Below are positions 60,201 to 63,377 of a stretch of 64,000 nucleotides of DNA, in pieces; within the stretch, counting starts at the first letter, position 1, and every line of letters begins with the position of its first letter. The stretch comes from Tretioscincus oriximinensis. Taxonomy: Eukaryota > Chordata > Lepidosauria > Squamata > Gymnophthalmidae. A program made the position numbers and the translations under genes. A model generated the notes under the pieces. That model worked only from the letters and a program-made list of their open reading frames with translations. It did not search any database and was not told where the DNA came from. The stretch lies in assembly GCA_022410635.1 (NCBI GenBank), contig JAJVDF010000236.1, forward strand, positions 1,718,868 to 1,782,867. Direction: 5' to 3'.

Positions 60201-63200
60201 TGGAGTGGTTCTAGGCCCAATTCAGGAGTCCACATTGTCTGCATGGGACTAGGGGTAATCTAGATCAGATCCATACTCAAAGCACTCTAATGCAGAATTA
60301 TAGTAAACCTTATTAAACTGTGAATAAATGGGATATTCTTGCTGTTCTGTGTTCTCTACATATTTCTTCCTAGAATATTGTTTGTATAACCCCATGAGGT
60401 TGTGTTATTTAACCTCTTTATTAGACTCATAAAATCACAGAGTTGGAAGGGGACCTCCAAGGTCGTGGGGTCCAATCTCCTGCCCAATGTAGGATCCACT
60501 AAACTATCCCAGGCAGATGGCTGCCCAGCCTCTCCTTGAAGATTTGCAGTGAAGGAGAAATCATCTTTTACTCCTCAGGTTTGTTACCCTTACTCAAGCC
60601 AAAAATGGGGAAACACAGAATAATATCCCCAAAGCCAAATAAATCTTATGCTTCCCAAACAATCAGGACCACAGAATACACTCTGTGTTTATAACTGTAT
60701 TCTACTGCNTGCCTAAAAATATAAGTGATCTCAAAAGTGCAGAGTGCTCATAAACAGACAAATTAGTAAATGCAAAAATACAAATGCCAGACTTATAATG
60801 TGGCCATCGAAAGATCGGAAGGTAGGATCATTCCTCAATATATCCTTCCAGAGTCTTCACCAGTCCAAGTAATTGCAGTACATAGAGTCCCCTCCATCCA
60901 GTTGCATGGACTCCTAGGAAAGCAAGGGTTCCACAATAGGATCCTATGCAGGAATTCCAAAGCAAGTATTCCTGGTCCCCAGCAATAGTCAGGAAAGCCG
61001 AAAGTACCCACACAGAGATTAAATAAGAGGTTTTCTACAATCTTTTTCAACAGCCGCACTTCAACATTCATTTTCAGAGAAATAGCCGTGTTAGTCTAGT
61101 AGAAAGTCCTTGAACAAAGAAACTCCAAAGGAAGATTTGAAAGGGAAGCAGCTGAACTTGAATCGATTCATAAGTTCCAGGCCATCAACAAAGGACTTAA
61201 CAAAGATGATGGTTTCCTGGCCAATTATACATTTTTATGACACCTGTTAAGTATTTGATTGATTTACTATCAGCCATTGCCTCTTGCTGCTCCAGGGACC
61301 TTTTCACATGACAGGATTAGTTTCTGCCACTTAGCGGTTTCTCTAACCTGGAGTTCATCANCTTATCGCAGGCACGGATAGCTCAGTCACTAAGGAGACG
61401 GACTCTCACCGGGGAGATGGGGTTTGGAGGCCCTGTGTGGGACGTGGGGAGGGCTGAGCACCTTCAACTAGCCTGTAGCTCCAGCCAACCCAGCTATTCG
61501 AAAGCAAGAATTGCAAGAAATTGCAACTGACTGCAAGTAGATACATGGGAACCACCACAGCCTGGTAGGGAAGATAGAATGTCAGCCTTTGGGCAAAAAA
61601 CCCTCTTGTAAGCTGCTTTCCCTTTGAAAGATGAGAAAAGCAGGGTATAAGAACCTTCTTATCACACTTGCATATGCTTTGTCATCTCCCATACACAGTT
61701 TCCTATAAATACCTGACCTTGACATGAGTCCCTCAGCATCTGAAGAAGGAGGCATGTCTNCGAAAGCTTCTGCCACCCACTTTTCACCTGATAGTCTCTA
61801 CGTGCTACTGGCCTCTTTGCTAGACTTTCAACATTCATGTTCCAGCTGTGGTTTTTTCAAGCTCAGCTGTTGCCTCCATTGTTTCTAGTCCTTCCGTGTG
61901 CCAATGAGAACAAAGCTGATCCTTCTGCTCTGTGGCAGCCCTGCAGTTATTTGCAGGCAGCTATCAGGACTTCTTTCAGTCTTCTCTTTTGCAGACTAAA
62001 CATCCCTCAATCCTCACGGGTTAGAAAACTATCAATAAGGGAACATCTTGTTCTGCAGGTACAACCAATACACGNCCACTAAGGCACATCCAGAAATCAC
62101 TAAACTCAAAGTCGCTCCTGCAGNCAATACAGAAATATCGCCANTGGCCCTGTCCACACTGAGCCTTATTCAGAGCAATATCTCAGGATAGGATCCTGCT
62201 GCCCACGTGCTGTGTGTGTCAACTACGGCAGGTTCCATCTTTTGCAGGGAACCCAGAGCAGGTGATGTTTTCCCTTCTCCTCCTGCTTGAGGTGCCCAGA
62301 TGCAATTGGTGGGCCACTNAGTGAGGCAGAAGGGCGGCCTGAATGGACGGTGGCCTGATTTGGTGCAATGGTTGGAGCGCTTTTAGCTTCTTGGTCTGAT
62401 TCCACCTCCTCCATGAAGCCAGCTGGTTGACCTTCTTGGGCCAATCACCGTTCTTTAGAACTCTCTCAGCCCCCACAACTTCACAGGCTGCCTTAACGGG
62501 CTGTTCACTTACCACNTTATTCGGCTCCTTAGCTTGTCTAAGGTAGCTGGATCCACAGCGCACAGACACGTGTAAAGTAGATTCACACAGAGGCCATAGA
62601 CTTAGGTTCAGAGGCGATCCAGGAGGCTCATGGGTGATGAGACACTCCAGAGCACAGCTGTGCAGAGATTTTTATTGACTCCAATCGCAGAAGGCGTGGA
62701 TCAATTAAGTGATGTCAGAAGGGGTGGTACAAAGATGTGGGTTAGGGCGGACCGGAGGTGTGCCCAGGTAGTGACACCTGGGCACACCTCCGATTAGCTT
62801 TCGTTTATCCTTCTAGGTCCTGGAATACTGTGACTCACTTAAGGGAATAGAGCTTAATGGGTTTCCTCTTTGCCACTATCAAGCTAATGGTTTTAGCCCA
62901 GGTGCATGGCTAGTAAACAATGGGTGCCCTTTTGCCACAATGGGTGTCATTAATCCCTTATGTCTGGCAGGGTTCCTTGAATGAGAGATGCCCTCAGGAC
63001 AGGAAGAGAGATTTGCCTNTCCTGTTTACCTCCTGGGGCTGGAGTTTCCAGAGATTTTCAAAATTTTCCACCCAGGCCTCTCTTGAGCTAGCAAAGGTCA
63101 ATTCTTGTATATTTTATATCAGATATATTAATGCCAGTTAATATATTTCCCTTATGGTTAACCCCAACACTGCCTGTTCTAGAGAAAGCAACAAAAAGGC

Positions 63201-63377
63201 TGTTCCGCCTACAGAAATCTCTGCTTTCTGAAAGGGCTTCCGTTCCTGGAAAAGTGGGCTGGAGGTGGGTAGGTGGGACTTACCTTTCTACTTCTGCTCT
63301 CTGGGTNGGGTTGGTGATGGCAGCGATATATTGCATGATGTACTTGCTGGCTTCAGTCTTCCCAGCGCCACTTTCCC
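17000..63377 (-). CDS. MYO1G: Unconventional myosin-Ig (gene span, 5' end outside window)
   Basis: Class I myosin motor that links membrane to actin; in mammals MYO1G is mainly haematopoietic. Twenty coding exons with matching phases give about 906 residues. They run from the P-loop GESGAGKT through switch I (NDNSSRFG), switch II (LDIYGFE), the relay/lever region, two IQ motifs (607-645) and the basic TH1 tail with its PH-like phosphoinositide-binding fold. MYO1G rather than MYO1[12 protein letters not shown] and [56 protein letters not shown] and LFSSHVRKV follow MYO1G as I recall it, while a few motor stretches ([11 protein letters not shown]) are closer to MYO1D. Full-length relatives are just over 1,000 residues, so roughly 100 N-terminal residues lie past the right edge. 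Introns hold many CR1 and SINE copies. No break in the reading frame. Confidence 0.95.
17270..17870 (+). mobile_element. CR1-B LINE, 3' part
   Basis: One frame encodes [18 protein letters not shown] ... RLRGDLIE ... [18 protein letters not shown]. The 3' UTR ends in 'atgttcttatgttcttatt' (8-bp unit GTTCTTAT) near 17865. Antisense to MYO1G, in its last intron. Very similar to 49290-49855. Confidence 0.88.
17871..19255. other. No gene recognised; possible LTR-like and degenerate CR1 pieces
   Basis: Mostly unassigned. A TATA-like 'ggctataaataaggt' (about 18404) could belong to an old LTR, but no TG/CA ends were found. The minus frame at 19195-19266 ([15 protein letters not shown]) is a degraded CR1 RT piece. 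Confidence 0.35.
19256..19520 (-). repeat. CR1-B and CR1-A minus fragments
   Basis: 19395-19520 is the CR1-A 3' end ('agagtcggaagggacctcc', 'ccatcccagacagatgac'). A short CR1-B stretch precedes it. Confidence 0.65.
19521..19955 (+). repeat. CR1-B tail with duplicated segment and palindromic module
   Basis: The block 'ttgagaacagg ... gcccaggtgcaattggtg' occurs twice (from about 19660 and 19815). Between the copies are three arms of the palindromic module (19712-19805). This is the clearest modular CR1-B tail in the window. Confidence 0.75.
19956..20574. other. No gene recognised
   Basis: Low-repeat sequence. A 175-codon minus frame (19828-20355) starts outside the CR1 tail but has no recognisable domain. 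An RFX-like half-site 'gccatggcaac' lies at about 20464. Confidence 0.35.
20575..21560 (-). mobile_element. CR1-B LINE with palindromic module in its tail
   Basis: Minus copy running from RT sequence ([43 protein letters not shown]) at 21045-21480 to a tail with module arms at 20762-20880. Confidence 0.8.
21935..22420 (+). repeat. SINE tail with a 430-base CTTCTC pyrimidine tract
   Basis: 'agccactttgagcccctttg' and 'aaagtggggtataaaaacc' are the Sauria SINE 3' end. From about 21995 to 22415 the plus strand is almost pure C/T. The Glu/Arg/Lys-rich and Ser/Pro-rich frames are artefacts. Confidence 0.85.
22421..23009. other. No gene recognised
   Basis: Unassigned sequence inside the last MYO1G intron. 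The short overlapping frames have no domain. Confidence 0.35.
23010..23320 (+). repeat. CR1-B fragment interrupted by a fold-back MITE
   Basis: CR1-B tail blocks ('cacccagagggtccttggtc', 'acaagttcatgga') stop at about 23117 and resume near 23293 ('agtcaagggtatgaatag'). The intervening 170 bases form the MITE listed next. Confidence 0.65.
23118..23292. mobile_element. Fold-back MITE
   Basis: Left arm 'gacctcttttggggggttgg' and 'gaaaactgagttttgggg' (23119-23190) is the imperfect complement of the right arm (23205-23283, 'ccccaaaacgggttttcaac', 'ccaaaaggggtcacc'). The centre is A/T-homopolymer rich. Non-coding, inserted in CR1-B. Confidence 0.65.
23524..24235. mobile_element. Tc1/mariner-like element with terminal inverted repeats, no transposase
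   Basis: Terminal 22-mers 'gtgaaacttcattataatga..' (23524-23545) and the complement of 24214-24235 agree at 20 of 22 positions. The interior carries repeated 'gttataac'-type motifs near the right end and a palindromic element at 23681-23840. TA-rich flanks fit a TA target but are not decisive. Non-autonomous. Confidence 0.55.
23681..23840. mobile_element. Palindromic fold-back element, nearly complete
   Basis: Left arm 'gaccccgtccccactgagcc' to 'gcaggcccca'. The right arm, diverged, ends 'gaggctcactggggacagtc'. Nested inside the Tc1/mariner-like element. Confidence 0.6.
24240..25014. repeat. CA repeat (24566-24606), GGAA tract (24795-24945), unnamed repeat
   Basis: A (CA)n run, then a purine-rich tract. 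A piece of the 'ggggctggagccc' family (24950-25010) follows. The Phe/Leu-rich minus frames are the purine tract. No gene. Confidence 0.75.
25015..25440. other. Unnamed repeat fragment, otherwise no gene
   Basis: 25015-25110 ('gcgttaccatataaaaacag', 'ccaggtgcagattataatg') belongs to the family also seen near 56415, 58600 and 59350. The remainder is unassigned. Confidence 0.4.
25441..26230 (-). repeat. Two CR1-B minus fragments, one with palindromic module
   Basis: 25465-25680 and 25685-26230. The second carries the module at 25740-25825, where the two arms meet as 'agaccccaaatggggcctgc'. Confidence 0.7.
26231..26549. other. No gene recognised
   Basis: Unassigned intronic sequence without repeats I can name. 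Confidence 0.35.
26550..26870 (-). repeat. CR1-B 3' fragment
   Basis: 'gaggggccctgctgaatcag', 'cctgttgctctatcccggag' and 'ggaagtaaattccacagg' in minus CR1-B order. Confidence 0.7.
27146..27473 (+). repeat. Inverted-pair repeat, copy 1
   Basis: About 328 bases closely matching the reverse complement of 34882-35243, from 'gagttcactgtttaatctc' to 'ccccctaaggggatctcgta'. It lacks about 50 bases present in the other copy and has about 15 extra near 27390. Confidence 0.85.
27474..27762. repeat. Compound microsatellite (CAGA/GATA/GAGA/GGGA)
   Basis: A pure CAGA run of about 100 bases, GATA blocks, a second CAGGCAGG/CAGA block, then GA and GGGA. It begins exactly where the preceding repeat ends. 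The Cys/Leu/Ser frames are artefacts. Confidence 0.95.
27763..28495. other. Repeat tails, otherwise no gene
   Basis: 27795-27880 is the 'ttaaccaccctgggaccattgg' type tail. 28408-28495 matches the block at 410-490. The part between is unassigned. Confidence 0.4.
28496..29265 (+). mobile_element. CR1-B LINE, RT C-terminal part and 3' UTR
   Basis: [40 protein letters not shown] and [12 protein letters not shown], then a tail ending near 'ggctcttcttacgttctta'. Several frameshifts. Confidence 0.85.
29266..29796. other. No gene recognised
   Basis: Unassigned intronic sequence. Confidence 0.35.
29797..30170 (+). repeat. Interspersed repeat, 'empty-site' copy
   Basis: Starts 'gagaaatagccatgttagtt' and ends 'tctcaaagtgctcctggccc'. 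Matches 61077-61830, which has a SINE inserted where this copy reads 'ttcatcaccttatcacgttt'. Family not named. Confidence 0.7.
30171..30342 (-). repeat. CR1-B fragment
   Basis: Short minus CR1-B tail ('gagttttgctgaatggggcc', 'tgcaaattgtatttcagg'). Confidence 0.6.
30343..30600 (+). repeat. tRNA-derived SINE, full-length
   Basis: Pol III-type internal promoter visible: A box 'tagtggttagagtg', B box 'gttcgattcc'. Then the body 'agctctctcagccccaccta' and a tail ending in 'acaaataaataaac'. Same family as 14830-15245. Confidence 0.8.
30601..31090 (-). repeat. CR1-B tail with palindromic module
   Basis: Module arms at 30718-30780, then 'cctgttgcttcatcccagag' and 'agtgaaaaagtgctttcctt'. Confidence 0.7.
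31091..31740 (-). repeat. L2/Rex1-like fragment, then unassigned
   Basis: 31095-31215 matches the LINE at 10717-11735 ('gtagccaacgcagttctttt', minus frame [13 protein letters not shown]). The rest holds only overlapping frames with no domain. Confidence 0.45.
31741..31905 (-). repeat. CR1-B 3' fragment
   Basis: Minus CR1-B tail: 'cttccatgaatttgtctaat', 'gtcaattccacagatc' and 'tgcccatcaacttcaaag'. Confidence 0.65.
31915..32740 (-). pseudogene. Unrecognised acidic/Pro-rich ORF remnant
   Basis: Minus frame 31928-32467 (179 codons) reads [20 protein letters not shown], then an acidic run (EEEEEAVEV), then Pro/Ser-rich sequence. Upstream in another frame (32483-32737) is a further open stretch ([20 protein letters not shown]). 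Both coding strands sit in an intron of MYO1G and carry N calls. Composition suggests an old retroelement gag-like region, but I recognise no domain. Confidence 0.35.
32741..33000. repeat. CR1-B fragment and unnamed repeat
   Basis: 32741-32840 is a short CR1-B minus tail. 32900-32998 belongs to the 'ggctggagcctg ... ctaattgcac' family, ending in (AAGT)n. Confidence 0.55.
33036..33190 (-). CDS. MYO1G: MYO1G window exon 19: TH1 tail
   Basis: 155 bases: [43 protein letters not shown] and a split Arg. A (ATC)n microsatellite starts about 15 bases upstream of the acceptor, at 33206. Confidence 0.95.
33206..33275. repeat. (ATC)n then (ATT)n microsatellite
   Basis: About 50 bases of pure ATC followed by ATT. 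It sits beside the acceptor of MYO1G window exon 19. Confidence 0.95.
33375..33510 (-). repeat. CR1-A 3' fragment
   Basis: 'gggatctccagggtcctggg', 'ccatcccagacagatggctg' and 'ctctgtttggagactcc', the CR1-A 3' UTR in minus orientation. Confidence 0.7.
33557..33670 (-). CDS. MYO1G: MYO1G window exon 18: PH-like part of TH1
   Basis: 114 bases, 38 residues: [38 protein letters not shown]. The strand-loop-strand with K and R (KMDPRKQYK) is the region that binds acidic phospholipid in class I myosins. Confidence 0.95.
33818..33965. repeat. (GGAT)n / (GAGA) microsatellite
   Basis: Tandem GGAT/GGGT units with GAGA interruptions in the intron between window exons 17 and 18. Confidence 0.9.
34546..34650 (-). 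CDS. MYO1G: MYO1G window exon 17: TH1 tail
   Basis: 105 bases, 35 residues: [35 protein letters not shown]. Phase 0. Confidence 0.95.
34780..35243 (-). repeat. Inverted-pair repeat, copy 2 (34882-35243) and flanking repeat
   Basis: 34882-35243 matches the complement of 27146-27473 and holds the extra internal segment of about 50 bases. 34780-34880 is a 'gaagaagtagacttctctat' repeat also seen near 39090 and 51600. Confidence 0.8.
35480..36130 (-). repeat. CR1-B with palindromic module
   Basis: Tail 35480-35600, module arms 35590-35690, then the remaining 3' UTR and the end of RT to about 36130 (N calls). Confidence 0.7.
36240..36925 (-). mobile_element. L1-like LINE 3' end
   Basis: Minus frames, with shifts, read like the L1 ORF2 C-terminus: aromatic/Trp pattern, then '[13 protein letters not shown]'-type sequence near 36830, followed by an AT-rich 3' UTR with the frame [20 protein letters not shown] at about 36600. 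5'-truncated. Confidence 0.55.
37025..37169 (-). CDS. MYO1G: MYO1G window exon 16: TH1 tail
   Basis: 145 bases: [56 protein letters not shown] and GLRKNWGC are MYO1G-like. Confidence 0.96.
37551..37774 (-). CDS. MYO1G: MYO1G window exon 15: IQ motifs, start of tail
   Basis: 224 bases: [20 protein letters not shown] completes IQ1, and [17 protein letters not shown] is a second IQ-like helix, both calmodulin-type light-chain sites. [15 protein letters not shown] begins the TH1 tail. Confidence 0.96.
37833..38470 (-). mobile_element. CR1-B fragment with an internal fold-back
   Basis: Minus CR1-B RT sequence ([37 protein letters not shown]) down to 37961. There it meets an inverted copy of its own neighbouring segment (37889-37945). 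A scrap of SINE head precedes it (37838-37862). Confidence 0.75.
38480..38687 (-). CDS. MYO1G: MYO1G window exon 14: converter to first IQ
   Basis: 208 bases: [53 protein letters not shown]. One N makes a single residue unreadable. The C-terminal helix starts the first IQ motif. Confidence 0.96.
38851..39017 (-). CDS. MYO1G: MYO1G window exon 13: SH1 helix/converter
   Basis: 167 bases: [43 protein letters not shown] plus a split Arg. [10 protein letters not shown] is a MYO1G signature as I recall it. Confidence 0.96.
39060..39340. other. Unnamed repeat fragments
   Basis: 39090-39175 matches the 34780-34880 repeat. The remainder, including a Cys-containing minus frame (ECGKSF, ECGKRF at about 39230-39290), resembles a degraded C2H2 zinc-finger fragment but is too short to call. 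Confidence 0.35.
39345..39765 (-). repeat. L2/Rex1-like LINE fragment
   Basis: 'cataggtgcctggggcacc' and 'ctcagaggggagggaattc' parallel the 10740-10800 part of the element at 10717-11735. Confidence 0.6.
39775..39980 (-). repeat. LINE reverse-transcriptase fragment, RTE-like
   Basis: Minus frame: [30 protein letters not shown] and [12 protein letters not shown], the RT palm pattern with a QGC-LAP motif. Clade uncertain. Confidence 0.55.
40420..40735 (-). repeat. CR1-B 3' fragment
   Basis: Minus tail with 'cctgttgctccatcccgga' and 'gaaccaagctgttagctgcc'-type blocks, ending at 'cacaggccgatgaccc'. A 'ccatcaggcaatctggcacc' scrap like that at 4848 follows. Confidence 0.7.
41146..41278 (-). CDS. 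MYO1G: MYO1G window exon 12
   Basis: 133 bases: [33 protein letters not shown] and ALVENLASK. Matches the loop 2/strut region of class I myosins. Confidence 0.96.
41359..42095 (+). repeat. CR1-B with duplicated tail segment and palindromic module
   Basis: RT end ([22 protein letters not shown]) then a tail with module arms at 41845-41965, flanked by two copies of the 'gcccaggggcatctggtggg' type block. Confidence 0.75.
42280..42354 (-). CDS. MYO1G: MYO1G window exon 11
   Basis: 75 bases: [24 protein letters not shown] and a split Ser. Acceptor TTTCAG, donor GTAAGG. Confidence 0.95.
42410..42600 (-). repeat. CR1-B 3' fragment
   Basis: 'aagagccatactggatgggg', 'ggcccaccagttgcacctgg' and 'tcatgactccctgcagat'. 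Confidence 0.65.
42601..43440. other. No gene recognised (MYO1G intron)
   Basis: Low-repeat intronic stretch between window exons 10 and 11, without coding signal. Confidence 0.4.
43488..43558 (-). CDS. MYO1G: MYO1G window exon 10
   Basis: 71 bases: [23 protein letters not shown] and a split Thr. [12 protein letters not shown] is a MYO1G-type stretch of the actin-binding surface. Confidence 0.95.
43845..44860. repeat. CR1-A fragments around MYO1G window exon 9
   Basis: 43845-43910 and 44298-44400 are minus CR1-A 3' ends. 44460-44690 and 44690-44850 are plus-strand CR1-A tails. The MYO1G exon at 44040-44210 lies among them. Confidence 0.6.
44040..44210 (-). CDS. MYO1G: MYO1G window exon 9
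   Basis: 171 bases, 57 residues: [35 protein letters not shown] and [15 protein letters not shown] is as in MYO1G. Phase 0 both sides. Confidence 0.96.
45077..45191 (-). CDS. MYO1G: MYO1G window exon 8: relay helix
   Basis: 115 bases. [20 protein letters not shown] ... [11 protein letters not shown]. The sequence is the highly conserved myosin relay region. Donor GTGAGC. Confidence 0.96.
45290..45955 (-). repeat. CR1-B fragments with (CCTT)n and palindromic module
   Basis: A CCTT/CCCT microsatellite (45385-45515, with two Ns) splits two CR1-B tails. Module arms at 45665-45722. Confidence 0.7.
45956..46265 (+). repeat. Sauria-type tRNA SINE
   Basis: 'cggtatttcaacagagatg', 'gggggtgagcgccctctac', 'tttgggcaaaaaaatagcc', ending in a CTTCTTC-rich run. 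Confidence 0.7.
46270..46740 (-). repeat. CR1-B RT fragment
   Basis: Minus frames [35 protein letters not shown] and [16 protein letters not shown]. Ends at 46270 without a complete tail. Confidence 0.75.
46827..46972 (-). CDS. MYO1G: MYO1G window exon 7: switch II
   Basis: 146 bases. [20 protein letters not shown] ... [20 protein letters not shown] plus a split Ser. Holds switch II (DIYGFE). Confidence 0.96.
47010..47830. other. No gene recognised; short repeat piece
   Basis: 47013-47120 belongs to the 'ggctccc/cagcccgttg' repeat family also near 1455, 24955 and 32930. The remainder is unassigned intronic sequence. Confidence 0.4.
47860..48010. repeat. CTTT-rich pyrimidine tract
   Basis: About 140 bases dominated by CTTT and CTTC on the plus strand. 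Confidence 0.75.
48304..48510 (-). CDS. MYO1G: MYO1G window exon 6
   Basis: 207 bases, 69 residues: [10 protein letters not shown] ... [20 protein letters not shown] ... YARDACAK. The insertion length in [11 protein letters not shown] and the DACAK ending favour MYO1G over MYO1D. A strong internal donor-like GTAAGC lies at 48417 reading left and would remove 114 bases in frame if used. Confidence 0.95.
48640..49858 (+). mobile_element. CR1-B LINE, longest copy of this group
   Basis: Starts in the RT palm ([20 protein letters not shown], then FADDTELF with the catalytic ADD), continues through [40 protein letters not shown] and [18 protein letters not shown]. Ends in 'cttatgttcttatgtt' near 49855. 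One frameshift near 49020. Antisense to MYO1G, between window exons 5 and 6. Confidence 0.92.
50092..50268. mobile_element. Palindromic fold-back element, most complete copy
   Basis: Left arm runs from 'ggccccgtccacacagagcc' through 'acatgccaatatagactatg' to the centre near 50183. The right arm is its imperfect complement ('catagtctactctagcatgt', 'ggacaaggctccgtgagggt'). No ORF. Confidence 0.7.
50376..50492 (-). CDS. MYO1G: MYO1G window exon 5
   Basis: 117 bases, 39 residues, from [12 protein letters not shown] through [11 protein letters not shown] to ILATILHL, phase 0. Acceptor TTCAG, donor GTAAGT. Confidence 0.94.
50695..51130 (+). repeat. CR1-B tail followed by palindromic element
   Basis: 50695-50980 is a plus CR1-B tail. 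51015-51125 carries three core arms of the palindromic family. Confidence 0.65.
51525..52090 (-). repeat. Unnamed repeat and CR1-A 3' fragment
   Basis: 51525-51720 matches the 'aggaaatctatcaagggctc'-type repeat. 51735-52085 is a minus CR1-A 3' piece ('gcagctatcaggtctccttt'). Confidence 0.65.
52091..55090 (-). mobile_element. CR1-A LINE, near full-length ORF2
   Basis: From 3' to 5' on the plus strand: GATTCTAT-type terminal repeat (52091-52106), 3' UTR, RT ORF 52534-53895 (453 codons: [61 protein letters not shown]), linker (53780-54352, other frame), and endonuclease pieces (54483-54764 [21 protein letters not shown]; 54858-55043 [17 protein letters not shown]). Two or three frameshifts inactivate it. 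Same strand as MYO1G, between window exons 4 and 5. Another CR1-A RT scrap follows at 55095-55400. Confidence 0.93.
52118..52260. mobile_element. Nested retroposon with 11-bp target duplication
   Basis: 143 bases inserted into the CR1-A 3' UTR. 'agagtcggaag' occurs immediately before (52107-52117) and after (52261-52271). The insert ends in 'aattattcattcattc', a short tail repeat as in SINEs/LINE ends. Family not named. Confidence 0.75.
55095..55400 (-). repeat. CR1-A RT fragment
   Basis: Minus frame [20 protein letters not shown] and [14 protein letters not shown], the same RT end as in 7255-8105. Confidence 0.8.
55431..55526 (-). CDS. MYO1G: MYO1G window exon 4
   Basis: 96 bases, 32 residues, from [10 protein letters not shown] to REGDSNN, phase 0. 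Lies 10 bases from CR1-A sequence on its donor side (CR1 fragment about 55095-55400). Confidence 0.93.
55700..56225 (+). repeat. CR1-B tail with palindromic module
   Basis: 'gaaagtggtggcggaagagt', 'gaagccaagggttatcaata', module arms 56010-56105, and a second 'gatgctcaggggcaatggg' block. Confidence 0.7.
56415..57180 (+). repeat. Unnamed repeat, then CR1-B with module
   Basis: 56415-56500 ('ggggttaccagaaaaaaa') belongs to the unnamed 'gttacca/cagg' family. 56545-57050 is CR1-B with module arms at 56900-56975. Confidence 0.6.
57181..57440. other. Repeat-like stretch shared with 23471-23520
   Basis: 'aatattgtcaatcgcagagc' and 'actattgtgattctggga' parallel 'atattgaccaatcgcaaagc' and 'gctattgtgattccagga' next to the Tc1/mariner-like TIR at 23524. 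Possibly the same element family. Confidence 0.4.
57442..57495 (-). CDS. MYO1G: MYO1G window exon 3
   Basis: 54 bases, 18 residues: [18 protein letters not shown]. Phase 0 at both ends. RNFHAFYQ matches MYO1G as I recall it (MYO1D has RSFHSFYQ). Confidence 0.95.
57718..57915. repeat. (GGAA/GAAA)n purine tract
   Basis: About 200 bases nearly all purine on the plus strand. The Glu/Lys/Arg-rich frames are artefacts. Confidence 0.9.
58116..58511 (+). other. 131-codon open frame of unknown origin
   Basis: Starts [20 protein letters not shown], Lys-rich, no domain recognised, inside an intron antisense to MYO1G. It could be a remnant of a DNA transposon or a chance frame. Listed because it is the longest non-repeat frame here. 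Confidence 0.2.
58575..59075 (+). repeat. Unnamed repeat and L2/Rex1-like LINE end
   Basis: 58575-58770 carries inverted-looking pieces of the 'ccaggtgcagtttataatgc' family. 58785-59075 reads like the plus-strand end of an L2/Rex1 ORF ('tgctgaagacacatctgttt', then a tail 'gggcaaaatataaatgtaag'). Confidence 0.5.
59078..59620. repeat. CR1-A 3' fragment, then unnamed repeat
   Basis: 59078-59290 is a minus CR1-A 3' end ('gggaaggacctccaaggtca'). 59345-59420 and 59583-59615 belong to the 'ggcattagaaactgcacct' family. Confidence 0.6.
59952..60117 (-). CDS. MYO1G: MYO1G window exon 2: switch I
   Basis: 166 bases. Encodes [20 protein letters not shown], then [19 protein letters not shown] and a segment ending NNYLLEK. 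Holds the nucleotide-sensing switch I (NSSRFG). Acceptor CAG, donor GTATAG. Confidence 0.96.
60425..60575 (-). repeat. CR1-A 3' fragment
   Basis: 'agagttggaaggggacctcc' and 'ggctgcccagcctctccttg' in minus CR1-A order. Confidence 0.7.
60576..61070. other. No gene recognised (MYO1G intron)
   Basis: Unassigned. The short frames show no domain. Confidence 0.35.
61077..61830 (+). repeat. Interspersed repeat, 'filled-site' copy
   Basis: Matches 29797-30170 but is split at 61367 by a SINE. Flanks read 'ttcatcancttatcg' and 'ttcttatcacacttgcatat'. Confidence 0.7.
61368..61660 (+). repeat. Sauria-type tRNA SINE inserted in the repeat above
   Basis: Head 'ggcacggatagctcagtcac', core 'agctattcgaaagcaagaat', 'caagtagatacatgggaacc', end 'gcagggtataagaacc'. 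Bounded by 'cttatc' on both sides. Confidence 0.8.
61860..62020 (-). repeat. CR1-A 3' fragment
   Basis: 'ttgtttctagtccttccgtg', 'gcaggcagctatcaggactt' and 'gcagactaaacatccctcaa'. Confidence 0.7.
62144..62520 (+). repeat. Palindromic left arm, CR1-B scrap and tRNA SINE
   Basis: 62144-62236 is the palindromic left arm ('ccctgtccacactgagcctt'). 62237-62355 is a CR1-B tail piece. 62358-62520 is the second SINE family ('tcctccatgaagccagctgg', 'agaactctctcagccccc'). Confidence 0.65.
62550..63169 (-). mobile_element. Possible solo LTR of an endogenous retroelement
   Basis: Read on the minus strand it opens TGTTGGGGTTAACC at 63169, has AATAAA at about 62682 ('gagtcaataaaaatctctgc') and continues to about 62550. 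The position of the signal fits U3-R-U5. The CA end and target duplication were not fixed. It contains a perfect 17-bp hairpin (62753-62792). No internal genes are present. Confidence 0.4.
63284..63377 (-). CDS. MYO1G: MYO1G window exon 1: P-loop
   Basis: Begins with GG completing a split Gly codon, then [20 protein letters not shown] and TNPTQRAEVE, ending with a split Arg (AG|G). Acceptor TAG at 63378-63380, donor GTAAGT. This is the ATP-binding P-loop. One N sits in a Pro codon third position, so it is harmless. Confidence 0.96.

Noticed and set aside
17000..63377. Identification of the myosin as MYO1D
   Set aside because: A few motor stretches fit MYO1D, but the tail and lever ([23 protein letters not shown]) and DACAK, EFGRDF and [11 protein letters not shown] fit MYO1G better.
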